From NCBI GenBank assembly GCA_900758165.1, contig CAAEQN010000151.1:1-21043 (forward strand): a DNA stretch of 21,043 nucleotides. The letters run 5' to 3'. Below the pieces are notes generated by a model that searched no databases, had not been told where the DNA came from, and saw only the letters and a program-made list of their open reading frames with translations. Below are positions 14,341 to 21,043 of this stretch, piece after piece. The DNA is from Clostridia bacterium. GTDB taxonomy: Bacteria; Bacillota; Clostridia; TANB77; CAG-508. Numbering within the stretch: position 1 is the first letter of the stretch; each line of letters begins with the position of its first letter. Made by a program: the position numbers and the translations under genes.

Positions 14341-15429
14341 ATGAAATTTATACATATTGCAGATATGCATTTTGATGCTCCATTTGTAACATTAGCAGGA
14401 AAAGGAAATTTAGCTCAAGAAAGAAGATTAGAGCAAAGAAAAGTAATGAAGGAAATTGTGAAATATATTAAAGAAAATAATATTTCATATTTTTTTATTG
14501 CGGGTGATTTTTATGAACAAGATTATATACGTAAATCAACAATAGAATATATAAATAATCTATTTAAAGAAATAGAAAATACAAAAATATTTATAACGCC
14601 AGGCAATCATGATCCATATATAAAAAATTCATTTTATAAACAATATAGATGGAACAAAAATGTTCATATATTTACTAATGAACTAGAAAGGGTGGAAAAT
14701 GAAGAAGTAGATATATATGGTTATGGCTTTAACGACTTTTATATGGAAAATAATTACAAAAAAATACAAATATATAATAAAGAAAAAATAAACATACTAA
14801 TAACACATGGAAATTTAGATAATGGAAAAGATGAAAATAAGCCATATAATCCACTAACAACAAAGCAATTAAATGAGTTAAATTTTGACTACGTTGCATT
14901 AGGCCATATACATAAAAGAAGCTATAATGATTGTAAAAATCAAAAAATAGTATATCCAGGTTCAACTATTTCTTTAGGGTTTGACGAATTAGGGGAAAGA
15001 GGAATAATACAAGGGGAGATAAATGAAGACACAAGAGAGTTAAAGTTAAAATTTATACCAACCTCTGCCAAAACATTTGAAGAAAAAGAATTAGATGTAA
15101 GTAATATAAATTCAGAAGAAGAATTAATAGAAACAATAAAAAATTTAAATTTAGATGAAAACAAATATTATAAAATAATACTTGTAGGAAAGTGCAATTT
15201 TAATTTTGAAGAAAAAAGAGTATTAGAATTATCAAATATAGAAAATTTAATAAAAATAAGAAACCATACTAAAGAAAAATATGATATTGAAGAAGTATCA
15301 ATTCAAAGTAATTTAAAAGGATTATTTGCAAAGAGAATATTAGAGAAAATGAATGCAGAAACAGATTTAGAAGAAAAACAGAAATTATTAGAAGCTTTTG
15401 AAATAGGGATGGAAGTACTTAATAAATAA
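14341..15429 (+). CDS. DNA repair exonuclease, YhaO/SbcD-like (Mre11-type metallophosphoesterase)
   Basis: 362 residues, ATG with AAGAAGTG upstream. All metallophosphoesterase motifs are present: IADMHFD (Asp8, His10), IAGDFYE (Asp56), TPGNHDPY (Asn89-His90), LITHGNLD (His156) and LGHIHKR (His189, His191). After the catalytic domain (to about 230) comes a smaller capping region and a C-terminal alpha-helical tail ending in KQKLLEAFEIGMEVL, suited to binding the ATPase partner. Mre11/SbcD/YhaO nucleases trim DNA ends with 3'-5' exo and endo activity under control of a Rad50-like ATPase. That partner is encoded 12 nt downstream. The pairing with a YhaN-type ATPase favours a YhaO assignment over classical SbcD. 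Confidence 0.9.
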   Translation: MKFIHIADMHFDAPFVTLAGKGNLAQERRLEQRKVMKEIVKYIKENNISYFFIAGDFYEQDYIRKSTIEYINNLFKEIENTKIFITPGNHDPYIKNSFYKQYRWNKNVHIFTNELERVENEEVDIYGYGFNDFYMENNYKKIQIYNKEKINILITHGNLDNGKDENKPYNPLTTKQLNELNFDYVALGHIHKRSYNDCKNQKIVYPGSTISLGFDELGERGIIQGEINEDTRELKLKFIPTSAKTFEEKELDVSNINSEEELIETIKNLNLDENKYYKIILVGKCNFNFEEKRVLELSNIENLIKIRNHTKEKYDIEEVSIQSNLKGLFAKRILEKMNAETDLEEKQKLLEAFEIGMEVLNK

Positions 15430-15441
15430 GAGGTGAACTTA

Positions 15442-17517
15442 TTGAAAATAGAAAATATAAAAATAAATGCCTATGGTAATTTAGAAAATAAAGAAATAAA
15501 TTTAAAAGATAAAATAAATATAATACATGGCGCCAATGAAAGTGGAAAGTCAACACTTTTAAATTTTATAGTAAGTAGTTTTTATGGAATATCAAAAAAT
15601 AAAGACGGAAAAGAATTATCAGATTATGATAAATATAAACCATGGAATAATGAGGAATTTTCAGGCAGAATAAAATATAAATTAAATAATAATGAAGAAT
15701 ATGAAGTATTTAGAGATTTTAAAAAGAAAAATCCAAAAATATATAATGAAAAACTAGAAGATATATCAAATCAATTTGAGGTAGACAAAAAAGATGGAAA
15801 TAAATTTTTTGCAGAGCAAACAGGAATAGATAAACAAATGTATACTTCAACTGTTGTTTCTATGCAAGAAGAAGTGAGATTAGATGATAAAAATCAAAAT
15901 ATACTAATTCAAAAAATAGCTAATTTGGCAGGAACTGGAGATGACAATATATCATTTAAAAAAGTTATAGCAAAATTACAAGAAAAAATAAGGGACGAAA
16001 TTGGAACAAACAAAACAACATTAAAGCCTATAAACATAATTGAAAAAGAAGTAGAAGAAATAAATAAAAAAATAGAGGAAATAAAACCACAACAGAATAA
16101 GAAATACAATATAGATAATGAAAAAGAAGAAATAAGCAAAGAATTAGAGGAAACACAATTAGAAAAGACAATTTTGTTAGAAATAAAGGAAAATATTGAC
16201 AAGGAGACTGAATTATTTAAAGAAAAAGAAATAAAACAAAATAATAAAAAAGAAAATATATTAAAGATAGAAGAACTAGAAAAGGGAGAAAAAACATTAC
16301 AACAAAATAACAACGAAATTTCAGAAGAAATAAATAATATAAAAGAAAAGATAAAAAGTTGTCAAGAGAGAAAAGAAGAACTAAATGCTAATACAGAAGA
16401 TACTAATAAAAAAAGACATAAAAGTAATAATTTTATTTATATAATTGTTACCGTAATAATGCTAGCTATGTCAGTTATTATGGCAGTAATGGTAAAGAAT
16501 TATATATTAACAAGTATTTTTGGAATTTTAACAATTGCTGGTACTGTAATCTTTGTAACAAAAACAAGTAAAGAGAGAGAAAAAAATAATAAAAAAAATA
16601 TTAATTTAAATAAACAAAAAGAAGAAGAAGTAAGAAATATAGATGAAAAAATAGATAGACTTACAAAGGAAATTGATGCAAAAGAAAATATAGAAAAAGA
16701 ACTTTCTAATAAAATTGCTATGATTAAGGGGCAAACAATATTACTTGAAAAAAATAATGAACAAACAAACTCTAAAATAAATGAAATATCAGAAGATATA
16801 AAAAAGCTAGAAGAAGAACGAGACAATCAAATATTAGAAAAGTTTAGTAATAAAATAAATAATAGTAAAATAAGAAAATTATTAGAGAGTAAAAATCTAA
16901 AAGAAGATTTAGTAAATATAGAAGAGAAAATAAACAATTGTAAAATAAAAATTAAAGGTTTAGAAATAGAAGAAAACACAATATTACCACAACTAGACAA
17001 TTTAGTTAATTTGGAAGAAAGATTAGAAGCGGACAAAGAAGAATATAAAAACTTAAAAAGAAAAGAAGAAGTAATTACAAAAGCAATAGAGAACCTAGAA
17101 GAAGCTTATGAAGAGATGAAAACAACTATAACTCCTAAATTCACAACAAATTTATCATCAAGTATAAAAACAATTTCTAATAACAAATATAATAAGGTTA
17201 CAATAAACGATGAAAATGGAATGGTTGTTGAAAATTCTAGAGGAGAATACATAGAAGCAGGCAAATTGAGTACAGGGACTATAGATCAGTTATATTTATC
17301 TTTGAGACTATCTATGATAGACGAGGTATCAAAAGAAAGTTTACCAATAATACTAGATGAAACTTTTGCTTATTTTGACAACAATAGACTAGAAAATGTA
17401 ATTAAATATTTAAATGATGAATTAAACAATCATCAGGCAATAATTTTTACTTGTTCAAACAGAGAAAAAGATATATTAGAAAAATTAAATATAAAATACA
17501 ATCTTGTGGAATTATAA
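15442..17517 (+). CDS. YhaN-like SMC/Rad50-type ATPase with central transmembrane hairpin
   Basis: 691 residues from TTG 15442, preferred because AGGTG lies 6 nt upstream; a GTG at 15433 would overlap that SD. The N-terminal ATPase half has Walker A GANESGKST (30-38) and SDYDKYKPWNNEEFSG. Long Lys/Glu coiled coils (about 175-320 and 380-575) flank two adjacent membrane helices at about 330-373 (IIVTVIMLAMSVIMAVMV and ILTSIFGILTIAGTVIFV) where Rad50/SbcC would carry a CxxC zinc hook; no CxxC is present. The C-terminal half has the signature LSTGTIDQLYLSLRLSMID (about 608-626) and Walker B LPIILDETFAYFD (about 633-645). The protein is predicted to be membrane-tethered and to regulate the upstream nuclease. 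B. subtilis YhaN is the best-known relative; function of the family is poorly understood. Confidence 0.9.
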   Translation: MKIENIKINAYGNLENKEINLKDKINIIHGANESGKSTLLNFIVSSFYGISKNKDGKELSDYDKYKPWNNEEFSGRIKYKLNNNEEYEVFRDFKKKNPKIYNEKLEDISNQFEVDKKDGNKFFAEQTGIDKQMYTSTVVSMQEEVRLDDKNQNILIQKIANLAGTGDDNISFKKVIAKLQEKIRDEIGTNKTTLKPINIIEKEVEEINKKIEEIKPQQNKKYNIDNEKEEISKELEETQLEKTILLEIKENIDKETELFKEKEIKQNNKKENILKIEELEKGEKTLQQNNNEISEEINNIKEKIKSCQERKEELNANTEDTNKKRHKSNNFIYIIVTVIMLAMSVIMAVMVKNYILTSIFGILTIAGTVIFVTKTSKEREKNNKKNINLNKQKEEEVRNIDEKIDRLTKEIDAKENIEKELSNKIAMIKGQTILLEKNNEQTNSKINEISEDIKKLEEERDNQILEKFSNKINNSKIRKLLESKNLKEDLVNIEEKINNCKIKIKGLEIEENTILPQLDNLVNLEERLEADKEEYKNLKRKEEVITKAIENLEEAYEEMKTTITPKFTTNLSSSIKTISNNKYNKVTINDENGMVVENSRGEYIEAGKLSTGTIDQLYLSLRLSMIDEVSKESLPIILDETFAYFDNNRLENVIKYLNDELNNHQAIIFTCSNREKDILEKLNIKYNLVEL

Positions 17518-17530
17518 TAATATTAGGGGA

Positions 17531-17559
17531 TTGATAATAAAACAAATCTGTTATATAAT
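17531..17559 (+). promoter_or_regulatory. promoter of prfA
   Basis: TTGATA (17531-17536) and TATAAT (17554-17559) with a 17-nt spacer. The leader then contains a small hairpin GCTCT-TATAAT-AGAGC (17573-17588) before the SD. Confidence 0.65.
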
Positions 17560-17613
17560 AATAAAGCTAGAGGCTCTTATAATAGAGCAAATAAAAAATA
17601 GAGGAGAAAAGTT

Positions 17614-18678
17614 ATGTTTCAAAAATTAGAGGCAGTAGAAAAAAGATACGAAGAACTTAACAAAAAAATTGCAGATCCAAATATAATTGCAAAAACATCT
17701 GAATGGACAGAATATATGAAGGAACATGCAGAAATAGAAGAGGTAGTATTAAAATATAAAGAATATAAAAAAATCAAAGAAAATTTAATAGAAGCAGAAG
17801 AAATGCTTAAAGACCCAGAAATGAAAGAGCTTGCTGAAGAAGAAATAAAAAATAATAAAGAAAAAATACCACAATTGGAAGAGGAGCTAAAAATATTATT
17901 AATTCCAAAAGACCCAGATGATGATAAAAACACAATATGCGAAATAAGAGCTGGAGCCGGAGGAGAAGAAGCTGCTTTATTTGCAGGCACATTATTTAGA
18001 ATGTATTCAATGTATGCAGAGAGAAAACACTGGAAAATAGAAATACTAAATGAAAACGAAACCGGATTAGGCGGATACAAAGAAATATCATTTATGGTTA
18101 CAGGAAAAGGTGTTTATAGTAGACTAAAATTCGAAAGTGGAGTACATAGAGTACAAAGAGTGCCAGAGACAGAAGCAAGTGGTAGAATACATACTTCCAC
18201 AGCAACAGTAGCAGTATTGCCAGTAGTAGATGATGTGCAGATAAATATAAATCCATCAGATATAAAACTAGAAGTGTTTAGAGCATCTGGTGCAGGAGGA
18301 CAACATGTAAACAAAACATCTTCAGCAGTAAGATTAATACATATACCAACAGGAACAATAGCAGAATGCCAAACCGAACGTTCTCAAACTCAAAACAGAG
18401 AATATGCAATGAAGTTATTGCAATCAAGACTATATGAGAAAGAAAGACAAGAAAGAGATTCAAAACTTGCCAGTGAAAGAAAGAGCCAAGTTGGAAGTGG
18501 AGATAGAAGCGAAAAAATACGTACATATAATTACCCACAAGGAAGAATAACAGATCATAGAATTGGAATGAGCATTTATCAAATGGAAGATTTTCTTAAT
18601 GGAAATTTAGACGAGATGATAGATAATTTAATTGCAGCAGATAGGGCAGAAAAATTAAAAGGCTCTGAAGAAGAATAG
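17614..18678 (+). CDS. prfA: peptide chain release factor 1
   Basis: 354 residues, ATG with AGAGGAG 8-9 nt upstream; normal RF1 length. Domain 1 (1-100) is helical and charged. The codon-recognition region reads HRVQRVPETEASGRIHTSTATVAVLP (178-203) in two overlapping parts; the P-E-T tripeptide (184-186) at the anticodon-like position marks RF1 (UAA/UAG), whereas RF2 has SPF. The catalytic GGQ (228-230) is in SGAGGQHVNKTSSAVRL. RF1 releases the finished peptide, and its Gln is the usual PrmC methylation site. It is monocistronic, with its own promoter and a following terminator hairpin; prmC is not seen here, although it is often adjacent to prfA. Confidence 0.97.
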   Translation: MFQKLEAVEKRYEELNKKIADPNIIAKTSEWTEYMKEHAEIEEVVLKYKEYKKIKENLIEAEEMLKDPEMKELAEEEIKNNKEKIPQLEEELKILLIPKDPDDDKNTICEIRAGAGGEEAALFAGTLFRMYSMYAERKHWKIEILNENETGLGGYKEISFMVTGKGVYSRLKFESGVHRVQRVPETEASGRIHTSTATVAVLPVVDDVQININPSDIKLEVFRASGAGGQHVNKTSSAVRLIHIPTGTIAECQTERSQTQNREYAMKLLQSRLYEKERQERDSKLASERKSQVGSGDRSEKIRTYNYPQGRITDHRIGMSIYQMEDFLNGNLDEMIDNLIAADRAEKLKGSEEE

Positions 18679-18681
18679 AAG

Positions 18682-18746
18682 AATATTTAAATTTCAAAGT
18701 TTGAAAAAATTTTGAAATTTATTTTTAACTATTGACAAGAACAAAT
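18682..18746 (+). repeat. 65-bp direct repeat, copy A (terminator hairpin plus TTGACA)
   Basis: Matches 19356-19420 at 61 of 65 positions by direct comparison. It lies just after prfA and contains a hairpin and a TTGACA at 18732-18737. In this copy no good -10 follows at normal spacing. The repeats flank the truncated ZIP gene. Confidence 0.9.
18688..18726 (+). terminator. terminator after prfA (inside repeat copy A)
   Basis: TAAATTTCAAA (18688-18698) and TTTGAAATTTA (18711-18721) form an 11-bp perfect stem with a 12-nt loop, followed by five T. Low GC, but well placed 9 nt after the prfA stop. Confidence 0.6.
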
Positions 18747-18811
18747 TTTATAAATGCGTGAAACAGTTATATTAAATACAAATAGAACACTTTATAAATG
18801 AATAATAACAA

Positions 18812-18843
18812 ACTTCCTGAATATAAATTAAAAAATAGGAAGT
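18812..18843 (+). promoter_or_regulatory. hairpin that would hide the SD of the ZIP gene
   Basis: ACTTCCT (18812-18818) and AGGAAGT (18837-18843) are a perfect 7-bp inverted repeat with an 18-nt AT-rich loop. The second arm is the SD for the TTG start at 18850, so folding would block initiation. This might be a translational switch or merely a chance pairing with the SD. Confidence 0.4.
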
Positions 18844-18849
18844 GATAAA

Positions 18850-19356
18850 TTGAGTGATTTATTAAGGGTTACCTTATTAGGATTGTTTTTTGGAACATTT
18901 GGAACAACATTGGGAGGAATAATTGGAATTAAATTTAAAAATCCATCAAACAAATTCTTAAGTTTCATACTATCATTTGCTTCAGGATTAATGACAGCAA
19001 TATTAAGCTTTGATTTAATTCCAGAGGCACTAAAAATATCATCTGTATTAAATGTAACAATAGGAATTATTCTAGGAATAATATGTATGGTTGTCTGTAA
19101 TATTTTAGTAGATAAAAAATTTAAAATTGATAACTCAAAAATTGATACAAAAAGAGAATTATTAAGAACTGGAATAATCACAAGTATAGGACTGGCAATA
19201 CATAACTTCCCCGAAGGTTTAGCAATAGGGTCTGGATTTGGAGCATCACTTACATTAGGATACTCATTAGCAATTGCAATATGCATACATGATGTACCAG
19301 AAGGTAGATTTCAAAGTAGGCAGTATGCAAGAGAAAACAATTTAAATTTAATATAA
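18850..19356 (+). pseudogene. truncated ZIP-family metal transporter gene
   Basis: 168 residues from a TTG start with AGGAAG upstream. Residues 1-152 look like the first part of a ZIP (ZupT/ZIP-GufA type) divalent metal transporter: membrane helices at about 6-26, 37-58 and 68-86, a short loop, then the conserved metal-binding helices LAIHNFPEGLAIG (His118, Glu122) and AICIHDVPEG (His147, Glu151). Intact proteins continue after HDxPEG with the rest of that helix and about three more helices (total about 240-270 residues). Here the sequence switches to an unrelated polar tail (RFQSRQYARENNLNLI) and stops. The end of the gene abuts repeat copy B. Loss of the last helices should abolish transport, so I call it a pseudogene; it may still be translated. 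Cause: probably recombination or loss of an insertion. Confidence 0.8.
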
Positions 19357-19420
19357 ATACTTAAATTTCAGAGTTTGAAAAAATTTTGAAATTTATTTTT
19401 AACCATTGACAAAAACAAAT
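19356..19420 (+). repeat. 65-bp direct repeat, copy B
   Basis: Second copy, 674 bp from copy A, four differences. One change (A to G at 19371) in the hairpin stem is kept paired as a G-T wobble. The TTGACA here is followed by a good -10, so this copy probably works both as terminator for the ZIP fragment and as the promoter region of the RhuM gene. Confidence 0.9.
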
Positions 19421-19434
19421 GTTTGATATAAAAT
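19406..19434 (+). promoter_or_regulatory. promoter upstream of the RhuM-family gene
   Basis: TTGACA (19406-19411) within repeat copy B and TAAAAT (19429-19434) with a 17-nt spacer. Transcription would start near 19441, leaving a leader of about 155 nt before the ATG at 19597; no further gene was recognised in that leader. Confidence 0.55.
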
Positions 19435-19596
19435 TAAGGAAATTGTAAAAGTTTGTAAGTTTATGAAAAATTATTTAGTATTAAGATATAAATAAAAAAG
19501 ATTTATAGGATGATGACTATAATACAGATATTCAAAAGCTAAAAAACGAGATAAAATCGATAAATATAATATTAAGTTATGGAGGAAGAATAATAA

Positions 19597-20649
19597 ATGA
19601 AATATGATAATAGAAAAAAAGCAGATAAATTAATTCGTTCAAGTGCTGCTGAGTATTTAACATATGTAGCAGCTGCTGGAGAAAATGGAGTAGAACTTAG
19701 ATATGAAGATGAAAATATTTGGTTAACTCAAAAAATGTTATCAGTATTATATGGTGTATCAACATCTGCAATTAATCAACATATAAAAAAGATATATGAA
19801 GATAAGGAATTAGAAGAAAAATCAACTATTAAGAATTTCTTAATAGTTCAAGATGAGGGAAATAGAAAAATTTCAAGAAATGTAATACATTATAATCTTC
19901 AAATGATTATAGCAGTAGGATTTAAAGTAGATAATGAGAGAGCTATACAATTTAGAAAATGGGCTAACCAAATAGTAAAGGATTTTACTATTAAAGGATG
20001 GGTAATGGATGATGAAAGATTAAAGAACGATGGTTCAATTTTAACTAAGAAGTATTTTGAAGAGCAATTAGAAAGAATACGAGAAATTAGAATGTCTGAA
20101 AGAAAATTTTATCAAAAAATTACAGATATTTATGCAACGTCTATTGACTATGATAAAACAGCAAAAGCAACAATTAGATTTTTTTCATCTGTTCAAAACA
20201 AATTACATTATGCTGTTTCTGGAAACACTGCTGCGGAGATTATATATAATAGAGCAGACAGCCAAAAAGAAAATATGGGATTAACATCGTGGAAAGGAGC
20301 TCCTGACAGTAAAATTCATAAATATGATGTAGTCATTGCAAAAAATTATTTATCAGAAAAAGAAATTGGACAATTAGAGAGAATGGTATCTGCATATTTG
20401 GATTTGGCTGAAATGCAAGCAATGAGACATATTCCTATGACAATGGAAGATTGGGAAGAAAGATTAAATGGATTTTTAACATTATGGGATCATGATGTGT
20501 TAAAGGATAATGGTAAAATATCTGCTGAAATGGCAAAAATACATGCAGAAACAGAATTTGAGAAATATAGAATAGTACAAGATAAAATATATATTTCTGA
20601 TTTTGATGAATTATTATTAAAGAGCAAAAATATTAAAGAGGAGGAATAA
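19597..20649 (+). CDS. RhuM family protein
   Basis: 350 residues, full-length for the family, ATG with TATGGAGGAAG upstream. N-terminal DNA-binding-like part: IWLTQKMLSVLYGVSTSAINQHI (read in two parts, about 42-64, helix-turn-helix-like), then the hallmark ELEEKSTIKNF, EGNRKISRNVIHYNLQMIIAVGF and QFRKWANQIVKDFTIKGWVMDDERL. The C-terminal half has the conserved FFSSVQNKLHYAVSG, AAEIIYNRAD and the DLAEMQA segment. The family is named after rhuM of a Salmonella pathogenicity island; members are common in genomic islands and beside type I restriction-modification genes. Biochemical role unknown. It follows repeat copy B and is closely followed by a GNAT gene, so the locus looks acquired. Confidence 0.92.
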   Translation: MKYDNRKKADKLIRSSAAEYLTYVAAAGENGVELRYEDENIWLTQKMLSVLYGVSTSAINQHIKKIYEDKELEEKSTIKNFLIVQDEGNRKISRNVIHYNLQMIIAVGFKVDNERAIQFRKWANQIVKDFTIKGWVMDDERLKNDGSILTKKYFEEQLERIREIRMSERKFYQKITDIYATSIDYDKTAKATIRFFSSVQNKLHYAVSGNTAAEIIYNRADSQKENMGLTSWKGAPDSKIHKYDVVIAKNYLSEKEIGQLERMVSAYLDLAEMQAMRHIPMTMEDWEERLNGFLTLWDHDVLKDNGKISAEMAKIHAETEFEKYRIVQDKIYISDFDELLLKSKNIKEEE

Positions 20650-20655
20650 TTTTAT

Positions 20656-21043
20656 ATGAATATTAGAAATGCACAAATAGAAGATATAAATAAAATTAGT
20701 AAGCTAATGTTACAAGTCGCAGAAATTCACAGTAATGCTAGAAAAGATATTTTTAAAGAAAAAAGTATTGAAGAAATAAAGGCTGAAGTTAATAATAGAA
20801 TAAATAACAAGGAAAATATATTAGTTGCAGAAGAAGATAATAATATATATGGAGTTATTATTTATAAAATTAAAGAAGTTAAGGAACACATAAATCTAAA
20901 AGATAGGACAACCTTATGGATAGACGAATTAGTTGTAGATGAAAAAGCTAGAAAAATGGGAATAGGTAAAAATTTATTTTCAGAAGTAAAAAGAATTGCA
21001 AAAGAAAAAAATTATGATGCAGTTGAATTGAATTGTTGGAATT
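20656..21043 (+). CDS. GNAT family N-acetyltransferase (3' end beyond the window)
   Basis: At least 129 residues, open at the right edge. The ATG at 20656 is 6 nt after the RhuM stop and its SD (GAGGAGG region) lies in the last RhuM codons, suggesting translational coupling. The N-terminal MNIRNAQIEDINKISKLM is a typical GNAT beta1-alpha1 start; LWIDELVVDEKARKMGIGKNLF carries motif A with the acetyl-CoA pyrophosphate loop R-K-M-G-I-G, and AKEKNYDAVELNCW begins motif B. It would transfer an acetyl group to an amine of a small molecule or protein; the substrate is unknown. Tight coupling to RhuM raises the question whether the two act together, but GNAT genes are common and this may be coincidental. 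Confidence 0.9.
   Translation, partial: MNIRNAQIEDINKISKLMLQVAEIHSNARKDIFKEKSIEEIKAEVNNRINNKENILVAEEDNNIYGVIIYKIKEVKEHINLKDRTTLWIDELVVDEKARKMGIGKNLFSEVKRIAKEKNYDAVELNCWN

Noticed and set aside
17573..17588. GCTCT-TATAAT-AGAGC in the prfA leader as a second promoter or regulatory hairpin.
   Set aside because: No -35 box at suitable distance, and the 5-bp stem is weak. The upstream TTGATA-17-TATAAT explains prfA expression.
19509..19605. Open frame starting DDDYNTDIQKLKNEIKSIN before the RhuM gene, like the C-terminal coiled coil of a restriction-modification subunit.
   Set aside because: No start codon, preceded directly by a stop, and overlaps the RhuM SD and start. It could be a gene remnant, but the evidence is too thin.
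18850..20649. CRISPR array or phage element in the repeat-containing right end.
   Set aside because: Only two long repeats 674 bp apart, with a coding fragment between; no spacers, integrase or phage structural genes are visible.

Overview
The window is about 70% AT, with AAA/GAA/ATA-rich codon use, strong Shine-Dalgarno (SD) sites, several TTG starts and TTGACA/TATAAT-type promoters. Together with sporulation and germination genes (sleB, ypeB, an alpha/beta-type SASP) and the order tRNA-Ser / SRP RNA / dnaX / ybaB / recR, this points to the chromosome of a low-GC, endospore-forming member of the Clostridia (Bacillota). Species cannot be read from the sequence. Almost everything is on the + strand; one glycosyltransferase gene is on the - strand.

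Layout. 1-460: a small promoter-ORF-terminator unit whose product looks like a shortened STIV B116-type protein. 607-1514: tRNA-Ser(CGA), followed 20 nt later by a membrane-anchored protein of unknown function. 1527-4455: SRP RNA, dnaX (clamp loader), ybaB/ebfC and recR, the classic Bacillota replication/repair cluster. 4494-5702: a convergent UgtP/MGDG-synthase-like glycosyltransferase with an AT-only palindrome in its leader. 5779-8104: sleB, ypeB and a short SASP, a spore germination/protection block ending in a strong terminator. 8149-10178: murF and yqeK. 10260-11220: a DnaJ-class cochaperone without a zinc domain. 11332-14253: a self-contained unit of two unrecognised small genes and a VirD4/TraG-type coupling ATPase, with a consensus promoter and a strong terminator but no relaxase or other conjugation gene beside it. 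14287-17517: a YhaO/YhaN-like (Mre11/Rad50-like) pair whose ATPase has a transmembrane hairpin in the middle of its coiled coil. 17531-18678: prfA (RF1). 18682-21043: an accessory-looking end with a 65-bp direct repeat flanking a truncated ZIP metal transporter gene, then a RhuM-family gene tightly followed by a GNAT acetyltransferase cut by the window edge.

How it fits together. Most genes are core functions: replication and recombination, protein targeting, translation termination, wall synthesis, lipid glycosylation and sporulation. The best candidates for something new are (1) the stand-alone coupling-ATPase unit, (2) the membrane-embedded Rad50-like ATPase with its nuclease, (3) an in-phase A7 slippery site in dnaX followed at once by a -1 frame stop, predicting a gamma-sized short product, and (4) the rearranged repeat/ZIP/RhuM/GNAT end. 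All functional statements come from reading motifs by eye; no database search or folding program was run.
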